Source: Streptomyces sp. A3M-1-3
GTDB taxonomy: Bacteria > Actinomycetota > Actinomycetes > Streptomycetales > Streptomycetaceae
Length of the DNA: 64,000 nt
Assembly: GCF_024213665.1 (NCBI RefSeq)
Contig: NZ_JANAVP010000010.1
Coordinates: 62,001-126,000, forward strand
Direction of reading: 5' to 3'
Part shown: piece after piece, positions 37,951 to 47,561 of the stretch
Position numbering within the stretch: the stretch's first letter is position 1
Layout: each line of letters opens with the position of its first letter
The notes under the pieces: model-generated
Seen by the model: the letters and a program-made list of their open reading frames with translations, nothing else
Database searches by the model: none
Told to the model about the DNA's origin: nothing
Translations under genes and position numbers: made by a program

Positions 37951-39317
37951 CGCGGTCCCGGCTTCCCCAGTTCCAGCGGCAGCGACTTGATGCCGTTGAT
38001 GAAGTTGGACACCAGCCGCCGGGGCGGAGCCGCGAGCGACAGCTCGGGGAGCGTGCGCAGCGCCTCCTCGTGCAGGACCCGCAGCTGGAGCCGGGCGAAG
38101 TGGGCGCCGAGGCAGATGTGCGGGCCGTCCCCGAAGGACACGTGCGGGTTCGGCGTACGGGTCAGGTCGAGGCAGTGCGGCTCGTCGAAGACGCGCTCGT
38201 CGTGGTTGGCCGAGGCGTGGAAGACGACGACCTTGTCGCCCGCGCGCACCGGCTGTCCGGCGAGCTCGGTGTCGCGGGTCGCGGTCCGCCGGAAGCTGAG
38301 CACCGGCGGGTGCCGGCGCAGCAGTTCCTCGACGGCGGTGTCCACCGCCGCTCGGCCCGCGCGGAGTCTGCGCTGCTCGTCGGGTTGCTCTGCCAGCGCC
38401 AGAAAGCCGCCGGGCGCGGCGCTGCGTACGGTGTCGTTGCCCGCGACGGTCAGCAGGAAGAAGAACATCTCCAGTTCGGCGGCCGTGAGCCGGGTGTCGC
38501 CGTCCGTCGCGTGCGCGAGGGCCGTCATGACGTCGTCGCTCGGGTGGCGCCGTTTGTACGTCGCGAGTTGCTGCGCGTACGCGAACATCTCGCCCAGCAC
38601 CGCCGGCGAGCGCGGATTGACCGGCCGCCCGTCCGGCCCGTGGGAGAGCGCGGCGGCCTCGTCGGGGTCCTGGTAGCCGATGACGCGCTCGGTCCACTTC
38701 AGCAGCATGCCGCGGTCGCTCTTCGGTACGCCGAGCAGGTCCGCGAGGTTGAGGAGGGCGTAGTCGTCGGTGACGGTGGCGACAAGATCGAGGACGCCGT
38801 CCTCGGCCACGTCCCGTGCCCCGGTCAGCAGCGCCCGCGCCCGCGCGCGGGCGGCCGCCTCGAAGCGGCCGGTACGGCCCGGGGTGAACGCCCGGCTGAC
38901 CAGGCGGCGCAGCCGGCCGTGCGCGGGCGGGTCCTGATTGAGCATCATGCGGCGGATGAACGGCAGGTCGTCCGGCTCCGGATCGCGGATCTGGGTGGCG
39001 CCCAGCTCGGACGAGAAGGTCGCGGAGTCCTTGAGTACGCGGACTACGTCATGGTGCCGGGTGACCGCCCAGAAGCCGGGTCCGGCGGGCCAGCCCAGCA
39101 CTTCGTACTCGTCCTGCCGGGCCACCGGACGGAAGTCGCGCAGCGCCCGGTAGCGGTCGTGGGGGATGCCGTCCGCGTAGATCCGCGGATCGAAGACGTC
39201 GGGGACTGTCACGGGCCCCACGGTGACCCCGCCGCCCGCGCCGGGCAAGACCGCCTCGGCCGAGTGGCCCGACGCAGCGCGGTCTGGGCTGAGTTCGGCC
39301 GCTGACACGATGGCCAA
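37947..39317 (-). CDS. Cytochrome P450
   Basis: A 456-aa soluble bacterial P450. The haem-binding loop FGDGPHICLG places the axial ligand at Cys402, and the I-helix oxygen-activation motif is VAGNDTV. The ORF begins with TTG at 39317, which has GAGGG about 10 nt upstream; a GTG at 39308 is the alternative. It diverges from a secreted hydrolase gene across a region full of GTTAC/GTAAC half-sites. No dedicated ferredoxin gene is adjacent. Substrate unknown. Confidence 0.92.
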   Translation of the reverse strand: MAIVSAAELSPDRAASGHSAEAVLPGAGGGVTVGPVTVPDVFDPRIYADGIPHDRYRALRDFRPVARQDEYEVLGWPAGPGFWAVTRHHDVVRVLKDSATFSSELGATQIRDPEPDDLPFIRRMMLNQDPPAHGRLRRLVSRAFTPGRTGRFEAAARARARALLTGARDVAEDGVLDLVATVTDDYALLNLADLLGVPKSDRGMLLKWTERVIGYQDPDEAAALSHGPDGRPVNPRSPAVLGEMFAYAQQLATYKRRHPSDDVMTALAHATDGDTRLTAAELEMFFFLLTVAGNDTVRSAAPGGFLALAEQPDEQRRLRAGRAAVDTAVEELLRRHPPVLSFRRTATRDTELAGQPVRAGDKVVVFHASANHDERVFDEPHCLDLTRTPNPHVSFGDGPHICLGAHFARLQLRVLHEEALRTLPELSLAAPPRRLVSNFINGIKSLPLELGKPGPR

Positions 39318-39322
39318 TAATC

Positions 39323-39376
39323 GTTACCCTCGCGTAACTTACCGGAGAGTTACCTCCAGTAAGCCCCCGCGGTTAC
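39323..39376. promoter_or_regulatory. Cluster of GTTAC/GTAAC half-sites between divergent genes
   Basis: GTTAC at 39323, GTAACT at 39334, AGTTAC at 39348 and GTTAC at 39372 form overlapping inverted repeats (GTTAC-N6-GTAAC and GTAACT-N8-AGTTAC) in the roughly 100-nt spacer between the P450 and hydrolase genes. This is a typical layout for a TetR- or MarR-type operator controlling both genes; no such regulator is adjacent. Confidence 0.55.
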
Positions 39377-39418
39377 CGTCTGGTCACTTTGCATCGGCGT
39401 GAGCGAGGAGCGATCCAC

Positions 39419-41017
39419 ATGGCCCACCCCCACAGGCCCCTGCGCACCACCGCGATCGGCACCGTCTGCGCGGCACTGCTCGCCGGGACCGCCTTCGCGG
39501 CGGCTCCCGCGTCCCAGGCGGCCCCGGCCGCCGAGGCAGCCGCCGCGGCCGAATCCCCGACGGTCCGGTTGTATGACATCCCCGGCTCCGGCGGCATCAC
39601 CCTCAAGGGCAATGTCTTCACCCCGGCGGGCGCCACCTCGAGCAGCAGGTACCCGCTGATCGTGCTGCCCACCAGCTGGGGCGTTCCGCAGTTCGAGTAC
39701 GTGGCGCAGGCGAAGAAACTCGCCGACTCCGGCTATGTGGTGGTGAGTTACACCTCGCGCGGCTTCTGGCTCTCCGGCGGCAGTATCGAAGTCGCCGGCC
39801 CACCCGATATCGCCGACGCCTCGGCGGTGATCGACTGGGCACTCGCGCACACCGCCGCCGATCCGGAGCGCATCGGGATGGGCGGGGTCTCGTACGGTGC
39901 CGGCATCAGTCTGATGACCGCCGGCAGCGACAAGCGGGTCAGGGCCGTGGTGGCGATGAGCGGCTGGGGCGATCTCATCGAGTCGATCTACAGCGGCCGC
40001 ACCCAGCACGTCCAGGCCGCCGCCATGCTCACCGGGGCCGGCTTCGTCACCGGCCGGCCGAGCGCCGAACTCCAGCAGATCATGGTGGACTTCCTCGGCT
40101 CCAACCTGGCCAGGGAGCAGCACATGATCGACTGGGCCAGGAAGCGTTCACCCGTCTACCGGGTCGATGAGATCAACAGCAACGGCGCCGCCGTCATGCT
40201 GGGCAACGCCTGGGGCGACAGCCTCTTCCCACCCAACCAGTACGCCTCGTTCTACGAGAAGCTCACCGGCCCCAAGCGCCTCGAATTCCGCCCCGGCGAC
40301 CACGCGACCGCCGAGGGCACCGGCCTGCTCGGCCTGCCCAACGACACCTGGACCAACGCCCACCGCTGGTTCGACCGGTACCTCAGGGACGAGCGCAACG
40401 GCATCGACACCGAGCGGCCGGTTCAGCTGAAATCCCGCTCCACGGGCGGCTACGAGGGGTACGCGAGCTGGAAGGACGTACCGGACGGCGCCGAGCGGAT
40501 CGCACTGGACAACACCCGGAACATCCACGCGAACATCGACTCGGGCGCCAACGGCGGCCTGATCTTCCTCTCCAGCATGCTCGACCAGTTCTTCAAGCTG
40601 CCGCCCATGGCCTCGATCCCGCTGCTGCCGCGTTCGTTCGCCGGCGTCTGGCAGTCCGAGCGGTACGGCTCCGCGCAGCACATCCGCGGCACGAGCGAGC
40701 TCCACACCACGGTCACCAGCACCAAGGAGAGCGGCACCCTCGTCGCCTACCTCTACGACGTGGGCCCGCTCGGCCTCGGCAAGCTGGTCAGCCATGCGCC
40801 GTACACCTTCCACGGCCAGACGCCGGGCAAGCCGTTCGCCGTAGACCTGGAGTTGTTCTCCACCGCCTACGACGTCCCGGCCGGCCACCGTCTCGCCCTG
40901 GTCGTCGACACCGTCGACCCGCTCTACATCGAGCACAACCCGTCCGGCGCGCAGCTGACCTTCTCCTCCCCCGCGGCCGACCCGTCCTACGTGTCGGTCC
41001 CGCTGCGCGAGAAGTGA
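39419..41017 (+). CDS. Secreted alpha/beta hydrolase, X-Pro dipeptidyl-peptidase (S15)-like
   Basis: A 532-aa exported protein with a signal peptide cut near ASQAAPA, followed by an alpha/beta-hydrolase domain with the nucleophile elbow GMGGVSYGAG (Ser), RGFWLSGGS upstream, a likely acid in MLGNAWGDSLFP and His in PGDHATAEG. A beta-rich C-terminal domain (residues about 375-530) ends with IEHNPSGAQLTFSSP, as in the S15 peptidase/cocaine-esterase family. Peptidase or esterase activity cannot be told apart. Start at the ATG at 39419. Confidence 0.86.
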   Translation: MAHPHRPLRTTAIGTVCAALLAGTAFAAAPASQAAPAAEAAAAAESPTVRLYDIPGSGGITLKGNVFTPAGATSSSRYPLIVLPTSWGVPQFEYVAQAKKLADSGYVVVSYTSRGFWLSGGSIEVAGPPDIADASAVIDWALAHTAADPERIGMGGVSYGAGISLMTAGSDKRVRAVVAMSGWGDLIESIYSGRTQHVQAAAMLTGAGFVTGRPSAELQQIMVDFLGSNLAREQHMIDWARKRSPVYRVDEINSNGAAVMLGNAWGDSLFPPNQYASFYEKLTGPKRLEFRPGDHATAEGTGLLGLPNDTWTNAHRWFDRYLRDERNGIDTERPVQLKSRSTGGYEGYASWKDVPDGAERIALDNTRNIHANIDSGANGGLIFLSSMLDQFFKLPPMASIPLLPRSFAGVWQSERYGSAQHIRGTSELHTTVTSTKESGTLVAYLYDVGPLGLGKLVSHAPYTFHGQTPGKPFAVDLELFSTAYDVPAGHRLALVVDTVDPLYIEHNPSGAQLTFSSPAADPSYVSVPLREK

Positions 41018-41064
41018 TCTCCGGCTGCTGCCGGGCGGGCCACTGCCCATGAGCTGCTGCACTT

Positions 41065-41092
41065 CCCCCTGCGCCCCTAAGGGCGTGGGGGG
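41065..41092. terminator. Hairpin between convergent genes
   Basis: A 12-bp stem (two G-T wobbles) with a CTAA loop, core CGCCC-CTAA-GGGCG. It lies 48 nt after the hydrolase stop and 77 nt past the gluA stop, placed to terminate both transcripts. Confidence 0.7.
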
Positions 41093-41168
41093 ACCCCAGG
41101 CAGCAGCGTCCCTGGTTCGGCTCTCCCACGCCGCCTGCGGTAAACGTTCACGAGTGGCCCGCCCCCGG

Positions 41169-41912
<744 letters not shown>

Positions 41913-41991
41913 ACGCTGCCCTACCCACTCTCAGCAGTGTCCGAGGTCAGCGCAAACTATCCAGCCCGAAATGGCACTTCACAACCGACAC

Positions 41992-42009
41992 GCATAAATA
42001 GGGCATAAA
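41992..42009. promoter_or_regulatory. Direct repeat GCATAAA-N4-GCATAAA upstream of gluA
   Basis: Two perfect 7-bp direct repeats 11 bp apart lie 80-97 nt before the gluA start in a locally AT-rich stretch. Direct repeats with one-helical-turn spacing are typical of response-regulator sites. A -35/-10-like pair (TTGTGA, about 18 nt, ATAGTT) follows on the minus strand nearer the gene; this promoter guess is weak. Confidence 0.45.
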
Positions 42010-42047
42010 CCGTATTTTGGCCGAATTGCGCCCCGCATCGCATCCCG

Positions 42048-42488
42048 TCAGCCCTCCGAGGCCTCGGCGTACATCTGGGAAAGCTCCGGGGAGCCGGTGA
42101 CCGCCCAGGAGAGGCCGGCCTCCACCACGTTGATCTCCCGGCCCGAGGCCAGCCGCACGACCGGCTGCCCGTTGGGCCAGACCTGCCAGCCCGCGCCCGG
42201 CACGGTACGGATGAGGACCGTGCCCAGGTAGAGGCCCGCGTCGTTGCCGAGCCAGGGCACATCCTCCGGATCCCGGCGCCAGCGCGGCATCAGCTGGTCC
42301 AGTGCCTCCAACGAGGCCGGGGTCTCGTCGAGTTCGAGCCCGGCCGCTCCCGCCTGAACACGCAGCAGCTCGCACTCGGAGAGCAACTCGGCCACGCTCG
42401 CCGGATCACTCTCGATCGCAGCGGTCAACGCCAGCCCCCGCACCGCTTCATGCCGCTTGCGCCAGTTGTCCAAGAAAGGGATGTTCAT
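42048..42488 (-). CDS. Conserved Streptomyces protein, DUF6278-like
   Basis: A 146-aa soluble protein starting MNIPFLDNWRKRHEAVRGLA, with LMPRWRRDPEDVPWLGNDAG and a C-terminal GREINVVEAGLSWAV. Proteins like this are common in Streptomyces and carry only a domain-of-unknown-function label. No signal or membrane segment. Start at the ATG at 42488. Single gene upstream of gluA. Confidence 0.78.
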   Translation of the reverse strand: MNIPFLDNWRKRHEAVRGLALTAAIESDPASVAELLSECELLRVQAGAAGLELDETPASLEALDQLMPRWRRDPEDVPWLGNDAGLYLGTVLIRTVPGAGWQVWPNGQPVVRLASGREINVVEAGLSWAVTGSPELSQMYAEASEG

Positions 42489-42582
42489 ACCACCCAGCCT
42501 CGCATCCGTACCGGTCACGACACCACAGGCGCGCGGGAGTTGCCCGCACCGGACCCCAGGACCCCCGGACTCCCGGGCCCCC

Positions 42583-43362
42583 CTAGACCTCCAGGTCGAG
42601 GACGACCGGGGCGTGGTCGGAGGCGCCCTTTCCCTTGCGCTCCTCCCGGTCCACGTAGGAGTCCTTCACAGCCTTGGTGAAGGGGTCGTTGCCGTACACC
42701 AGGTCGATGCGCATGCCCCGGTTCTTGGGGAACGCGAGCTGGCGGTAGTCCCAGTACGTGTACGGGTGGTCGTACTTGAGGGGGCGCGGCACCACGTCCG
42801 AGAGCCCTGCCTCGCGCAGCGCGGCCAGCGCCGCCCGCTCGGCCGGCGTGACATGCGTCGCGCCCACGAAGAACGACGGATCCCACACGTCGTCGTCGGT
42901 GGGGGCCACGTTGAAGTCGCCCAGGACGGCGAACGGGCGCTCCCCCGCGGCGTCTTCGGCGACCGCCGCCTTCAGCGCCTCGATCCAGCTCAGCTTGTAC
43001 GTGTAGTGATCGTGCGCGACCTCCCGGCCGTTCGGCACGTACACCGACCAGACCCGGACCGGGCCGCAGGTCGCGGAGACCGCCCGCGGCTCCTGAATGC
43101 CCTCGTAGTCCGGTCCGCCGGGCAGGCCGAGGTCCACGTCCTCCAGGCCCACCCGGGAGACCACCGCCACGCCGTTCCACCGGCCGGAGGCGTTGACCAC
43201 GGCTTCGTAACCGAGCTCGCGCAGCTCGTCGTGCGGGAACTGCTCGAGGGTGCACTTGGTCTCCTGGATGCACAGCACGTCGGTGCCGGTGCTCTCCAGC
43301 CAGGCCAGCAGCCGGGGCAGCCGGGCGGTGATCGAGTTGACGTTCCAGGTGGCGATACGCAT
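42583..43362 (-). CDS. xth: Exodeoxyribonuclease III (AP endonuclease)
   Basis: Repairs abasic sites and trims 3' ends. The 259-aa product has all family motifs: MRIATWNVNSI, IQETKC with the metal Glu, GRWNGVAVVSR, GDFNVAPTDDDV, MRIDLVYG and SDHAPVVLDL. The ATG at 43362 is preferred; a GTG two codons upstream is possible. It lies 40 nt downstream of the MBL-fold hydrolase gene and may be cotranscribed with it. Confidence 0.95.
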   Translation of the reverse strand: MRIATWNVNSITARLPRLLAWLESTGTDVLCIQETKCTLEQFPHDELRELGYEAVVNASGRWNGVAVVSRVGLEDVDLGLPGGPDYEGIQEPRAVSATCGPVRVWSVYVPNGREVAHDHYTYKLSWIEALKAAVAEDAAGERPFAVLGDFNVAPTDDDVWDPSFFVGATHVTPAERAALAALREAGLSDVVPRPLKYDHPYTYWDYRQLAFPKNRGMRIDLVYGNDPFTKAVKDSYVDREERKGKGASDHAPVVLDLEV

Positions 43363-43402
43363 GTGCACCAGCCTATCGGCCGGGTCCGACAGCCGGGATT
43401 CG

Positions 43403-44035
43403 TCAGAGGTCGGTCGAGTCCCCGGCGGTCAGCCGGCCGTGGTCGGCGCCGCCGAGATTGCCCAGATGTGTGTCGTAGATGGGCCGCGCAAGATCGGTGA
43501 GCAGCGCGTCGTGGATGTCGATGGCCCGCTGCGGCTTGACCTCGCGCACGTACTCGATCACCTCGGAGATCTTGTTCCACGGGGCCATCACCGGGACCAT
43601 CAGCGTCTGGACCGGCTGGTCGGGGACCGTGAACGCGTCGCCCGGGTGGAAGACGGAACCGTCCAGCAGGTACCCGACGTTGGTGATCCGCGGGATGTCC
43701 GGATGGATCACCGCGTGCAGTTCGCCGTGCACCTGCACGTCGAAGCCTGCGGCCGTGAAGGTGTCGCCGTGGCCGACCGTGTGCACACGGCCCGGGAACG
43801 CCGCCGAGATCCGGTCCGCGACGCTGCGCAGGGTCCAGACCGCGGCGCCCGGGTTGGCCTCCAGGGCGGCCCGCAGCCGTTCCTCGCTGAAGTGGTCGGC
43901 ATGCTCGTGCGTGACGAGGACGGCGTCCGCGCCCACCGCGGCGTCCTCCTCGCTGAAGGCGCCGGGATCGATGACGAGCGTCTGCCCGTCCTTCTCCAGC
44001 CGGATACAGGAGTGGAGCTTCTTCGTCAGCCTCAT
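43403..44035 (-). CDS. MBL-fold metal-dependent hydrolase
   Basis: A 210-aa metallo-beta-lactamase-fold protein with the zinc motif VTHEHADHFS, followed by HGDTF and FHPGDAF. It resembles UPF0173/UlaG-like hydrolases of unknown substrate. The ATG at 44035 gives the usual N-terminus MRLTKKLHSCIRLE; one at 44044 is also possible. It lies 13 nt after the end of pcaL on the same strand. Confidence 0.86.
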   Translation of the reverse strand: MRLTKKLHSCIRLEKDGQTLVIDPGAFSEEDAAVGADAVLVTHEHADHFSEERLRAALEANPGAAVWTLRSVADRISAAFPGRVHTVGHGDTFTAAGFDVQVHGELHAVIHPDIPRITNVGYLLDGSVFHPGDAFTVPDQPVQTLMVPVMAPWNKISEVIEYVREVKPQRAIDIHDALLTDLARPIYDTHLGNLGGADHGRLTAGDSTDL

Positions 44036-44048
44036 ACCGGCCATCCTG

Positions 44049-45329
44049 CTACGGCTGGGGCGTCGTCTCCTCCTGAATGACGGCACAGACCACCCTGAAG
44101 GCGGAGTCCGCGGCCGGCATTCCGCAGTAGACGGCCGTCTGCAGGATCACCTCACTGATCTCGGCCGGGGTGAGGCCGTTGCGCAGGGCGGCGCGGGTGT
44201 GGGCGGCCAGCTCCTCCAGGTGGCCGCCCGCGACCAGCGCGGTCAGCGTGACGCAGCTGCGCGTACGGCGGTCCAGGCCCTCCCGGGCCCACACCTCGCC
44301 CCACGCGTAGCGGGTGAGCAGTTCCTGGAAGTCGCCGGTGAGGTCGTCCGCCGCGGCCAGGGCCCGGTCCACATGGGCGTCGCCCAGCACCTCGCGGCGG
44401 ATCTTGAGACCGGCCTCGTACGGGTCGGGACGCCCGGCGGCCTCGGGCGCGGGGCCGGGCTCCGCGGTGACCGGTGCCTGCGGCGGTACCGGCACGTGCA
44501 GGGTGTGCGGTGTCGCGGCCGGCGCGAAACCGGCGGCGTCGAGCGCGGGCTGCCAGGCGCTGCCGAAGTGCCGGACCAGCAGGTCCGTGACCGCCGCGGG
44601 CTGCTCGACCGGGGCCAGGTGCGAGGCGCCGGGCACCACGGCGAGCCGGGCGTCCGGGATCCCGGCAACCAGGGTGCGGGCGTCGGCGGGGCCGGTGTCG
44701 CGGTCCTCGGAGCCCGCCAGGACGAGGGTGGGGACGCCGATCCTGCCCAGTTCGGCGCGGATGTCGAAGGCCGCCAGCGCCTCGCAGGCGGCGATGTAGC
44801 ACTCGGGGTCGGTGGTCCGCACCATCTGGACGGACCACTCCACGATCGCGGGCTGCGCGGCGGCGAAGGTGTGCGTGAACCACCGGTCGGGCGCGGTCCT
44901 CGCCATCGGGTCGAGGCCGTTGGTCCGTACGATCACGCCACGCCGGCGGAACTCGTCGGCCGTACCGAACCGGGGCGAGGAGGCGACGAGCACCAGCGAC
45001 GCGAGCCGCTGCGGATGGCGCAGCGCCAGGTCGGCGCCGATCGCGCCGCCGATGGCACAGCCCGCGTAGCCGAAATACTGAACGCCGAGCTCGTCCAGGG
45101 TGGCGAGGAGCCGGTCGGCCAGTTCACCGACGGACGGCGCGGGCTCGGCGGGTGCGCCGCCGTGTCCCGGGAGGTCGAACCGCAGCACTCTCCACGCTTG
45201 CGTCAGCTCGGGTATCTGCCGGTCCCACATGTGCCATGTGGTGCCGAGGGACGGTCCCAAGATCAGGACAGGTGCGTCTTCTGGCCCGTCAAAGCGGTAT
45301 TGCAGGACGTTCGTCGCACTCTCACTCAC
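44049..45329 (-). CDS. pcaL: Fused 3-oxoadipate enol-lactonase / 4-carboxymuconolactone decarboxylase
   Basis: A 426-aa two-domain enzyme of the protocatechuate branch of the beta-ketoadipate pathway. Residues about 1-265 are an alpha/beta hydrolase (FDLPGHGGAP, GCAIGGAIGADLALRHP, HLAPVEQP) like PcaD. Residues about 305-420 are a carboxymuconolactone decarboxylase domain (EVWAREGLDRRTRSCVTLTA, VILQTAVYCGMPAA) like PcaC. The fusion is typical of actinomycetes. The GTG at 45329 follows GGGAG at good spacing. No other pca gene or PcaR-type regulator is in the window. Confidence 0.9.
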   Translation of the reverse strand: MSESATNVLQYRFDGPEDAPVLILGPSLGTTWHMWDRQIPELTQAWRVLRFDLPGHGGAPAEPAPSVGELADRLLATLDELGVQYFGYAGCAIGGAIGADLALRHPQRLASLVLVASSPRFGTADEFRRRGVIVRTNGLDPMARTAPDRWFTHTFAAAQPAIVEWSVQMVRTTDPECYIAACEALAAFDIRAELGRIGVPTLVLAGSEDRDTGPADARTLVAGIPDARLAVVPGASHLAPVEQPAAVTDLLVRHFGSAWQPALDAAGFAPAATPHTLHVPVPPQAPVTAEPGPAPEAAGRPDPYEAGLKIRREVLGDAHVDRALAAADDLTGDFQELLTRYAWGEVWAREGLDRRTRSCVTLTALVAGGHLEELAAHTRAALRNGLTPAEISEVILQTAVYCGMPAADSAFRVVCAVIQEETTPQP

Positions 45330-45358
45330 CCGCTCACGCTCCCACATCTCACAATTTC

Positions 45359-45891
45359 TCACTGACTGGGGTCGGGACGCTCGCCAAACCTCGACGCCGA
45401 CTGGACCACCTGAGTGGCGAATCCGCCCTTGTCGAGCACGTCGGCCGCCTCGCCGATGATCTCGTCGCCGCGCCGACCGGGAGGCGGCTCGTAGAACAGC
45501 CACAGGACGCCTTCCGGCGCGAGGCGGTCTCTTGCCAGTGCGAGCTCGTCGCGAGCCGGGCCGGTCCAGAAGAGGTTGACGTTGATCGCGAAGATCTTGT
45601 CGAAGCGCTGGCTGCCGATGCCTGCGGCGGCGAGGCCGGCTGCCGAGAAGGCGGAGGTGACGACGTTGCTCCGGCCGGTCCGGATGCCATCGGCATTGCG
45701 CTCGAGGGCGCGTGCGGTCATCGTGGCGGAACGGTCGATGGCGGTGATGCTGCCCGTGGACAGCAGCGGGCAGATCAGCTCGACCGCGACACCGCCGCCG
45801 CATCCGATCTCCAACAGCCGTCGGCCGGTACCACGGCCAGTGTCTCGATCGCCCACCTGATGCGGTCCGGTACCGCCGCTGCCGCCGTCAC
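45359..45891 (-). pseudogene. SAM-dependent methyltransferase gene with a frameshift
   Basis: The long frame holds a class I methyltransferase from motif I (RLLEIGCGGGVAVELI) through SITAIDRSATMTARALERNA to VLWLFYEPPPG, ending at 45359. The expected N-terminal part (VPDRIRWAIETLAVVPAD) is present just upstream but in another frame; the break is next to the first motif-I residues near 45823, as if one base were lost. It may be a real pseudogene or a sequence error. The GTG at 45889-45891 is a possible original start. Confidence 0.7.
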
Positions 45892-45905
45892 AAAGAACGA
45901 GTCCA

Positions 45906-45938
45906 GGACCGGCCGGGCGGCCTCCGCCCGGCCGGTCC
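45906..45938. terminator. 15-bp perfect hairpin after the biosynthetic cluster
   Basis: GGACCGGCCGGGCGG is perfectly repeated in inverse order after a CCT loop. It lies about 90 nt past the decarboxylase stop, at the downstream end of the long minus-strand cluster, and upstream of the broken methyltransferase gene. This marks a likely cluster border. Confidence 0.75.
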
Positions 45939-46029
45939 GAAGAGTTCAACGCCGCCGAGGAGCAGAGGCCGGCGAGGTGGCTGCCTCCCAGCACACCCGT
46001 CCGCGCCCGTCGTCGTGCTGCACGGTGTG

Positions 46030-47559
46030 CTACAAGACCTTTTCGCTCTCCGCCAGCTCGCGGGCGGCAGCCGTGATGTCCGTCAGCAGTCCGTCGATCT
46101 CCTCCTCGGTCGTCGTCGGGTTGAGGAAGACCAGTTTCAGGTGGACCTGCGGCCTGCCGTTCGGGCCGGTGATCTTCGTACGGGCGAGCAGGGCCCGGCC
46201 CTCCGCCATGAGCTTCCTGCGTATCGCCGCGTTCCAGGCGCTCTCGTCCTCCACGGGGGTCGCGTCCGCGGGCCGGCAGCGGAAGATCACCGTACTGAGC
46301 AGCGGTTCCGCCACCAGGTCCAGGCCGTCGATGGCGGCGATGCGGGTCGCGGCGTAGCGCGCCCGTTCGTGGCAGGCGTCCACCCAGGCGCCCATGCCCT
46401 CGCGGCCGACCGTCAGCAGCGAGGCAGCGATCTTGAAGGCGTCGGAGCGGCGGGTGGTCTGGAGGGACGTGCCGAGCAGGGCGGTGAAGCCGGCGGCCTC
46501 GTCGTCGGACGGGTTCAGGTAGACGGCCTGCTGGTCGAGGCAGTCCATGTGCCGTTGGTCGCGCACCAGCAGCACGCTCGAAGAGGCCGGGGTCCAGCCG
46601 AACTTGTGCAGGTCGAAGGCGACCGAGTCGGCCTGTGCCAGGCCGTCGAGGAGCGGGGCGAGCGTCGGCGAGAACAGCGCTCCGATGCCGTACGCCGCGT
46701 CGACGTGCAGCCAGATCCGGTACTCGGCTGCGAGCGCCGCGAGCTCGGGCAGTGGATCGAAGGACCCGTGATCGGTGGTGCCGGCCGTCGCGACCAGGGC
46801 CACCGGGACCTCGTCGGGGGCGAAGCCGCCGAGTATCCGCCTGGCCTCGTCGGCGAGCATCCGGCCCCGGTCGTCCACCGGCACGGTCACCACGGCGTCC
46901 CGGCCGAGGCCGAGGAATCCGGCGGCCCGTGCGATCGAGAAGTGGGCAGCCGCCGAGCAGAGGATGCGCGGGCGGATCCGCCGCCCCGCCAACCCCGCCC
47001 GGGACACCTCCCCCGAGCCGGGGCCCGTCGAGTCCACGTCCTTCAGTGCATGGTCCCTGCTGAGCAGCAGCCCCATCAGGTTGGAGATGCTGCCGCCGGG
47101 GGTCAGGGTGCCCGACGCCTCGTCGCCGAAGCCGACCCAGGAGGCCATCTCCTTGATCAGCTGTCGCTCCAGTTCGAGCGCGAAGGGGCCGCTCTCCCAG
47201 GAGTGCAGCGACTGGTTGAGTACGGCGGCCAGCAGTTCGGCGGCGGCGGACGCGGCCGTGGGCGCGCACTGCATGCGGGCCACGGCCGACGGGTGCGTGA
47301 GGTCGGCCGCCCACGTCGCGTACGCCTCGAAGAGGTCCGTCACCCGCTGCGCGCTGGGCTCATCGGCGAGGAACTTCCCCCCGCCCATCGCCTCGCGCAC
47401 CGCGGCCACCGCCGCGTCCGGCCCGCCGGCCGGGAGCGGGCCGCCGCGCTTGAGCGCGGCGTCGCCGAGTGCGCCGAGGGCCGTGTCCAGGAGGGTCCTG
47501 AGCTGTTCCAGACCCTCCGGACGGCCTGCCAGCGCTGCGTTCCTGCCTGTGTCGATCAT
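46030..47559 (-). CDS. PLP-dependent amino-acid decarboxylase (group II, diaminobutyrate-decarboxylase-like)
   Basis: A 509-aa fold-type I decarboxylase: GTLTPGGSISNLMGLLLSRD, stacking His206 (CSAAAHFSIARAA), LHVDAAYG with Asp287, and PLP-binding Lys319 in FDLHKFGWTP. Sequence style is that of L-2,4-diaminobutyrate/glutamate-type decarboxylases. Given the glutamate mutase genes in the same series, 3-methylaspartate or a derivative is a plausible substrate, as for VinO in vicenistatin biosynthesis; this is inference. It is the last gene of the cluster and starts 2 nt after the exporter stop. The ribosome site is weak (AATAAAG), so coupling is likely. Confidence 0.88.
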   Translation of the reverse strand: MIDTGRNAALAGRPEGLEQLRTLLDTALGALGDAALKRGGPLPAGGPDAAVAAVREAMGGGKFLADEPSAQRVTDLFEAYATWAADLTHPSAVARMQCAPTAASAAAELLAAVLNQSLHSWESGPFALELERQLIKEMASWVGFGDEASGTLTPGGSISNLMGLLLSRDHALKDVDSTGPGSGEVSRAGLAGRRIRPRILCSAAAHFSIARAAGFLGLGRDAVVTVPVDDRGRMLADEARRILGGFAPDEVPVALVATAGTTDHGSFDPLPELAALAAEYRIWLHVDAAYGIGALFSPTLAPLLDGLAQADSVAFDLHKFGWTPASSSVLLVRDQRHMDCLDQQAVYLNPSDDEAAGFTALLGTSLQTTRRSDAFKIAASLLTVGREGMGAWVDACHERARYAATRIAAIDGLDLVAEPLLSTVIFRCRPADATPVEDESAWNAAIRRKLMAEGRALLARTKITGPNGRPQVHLKLVFLNPTTTEEEIDGLLTDITAAARELAESEKVL

Positions 47560-47561
47560 CT

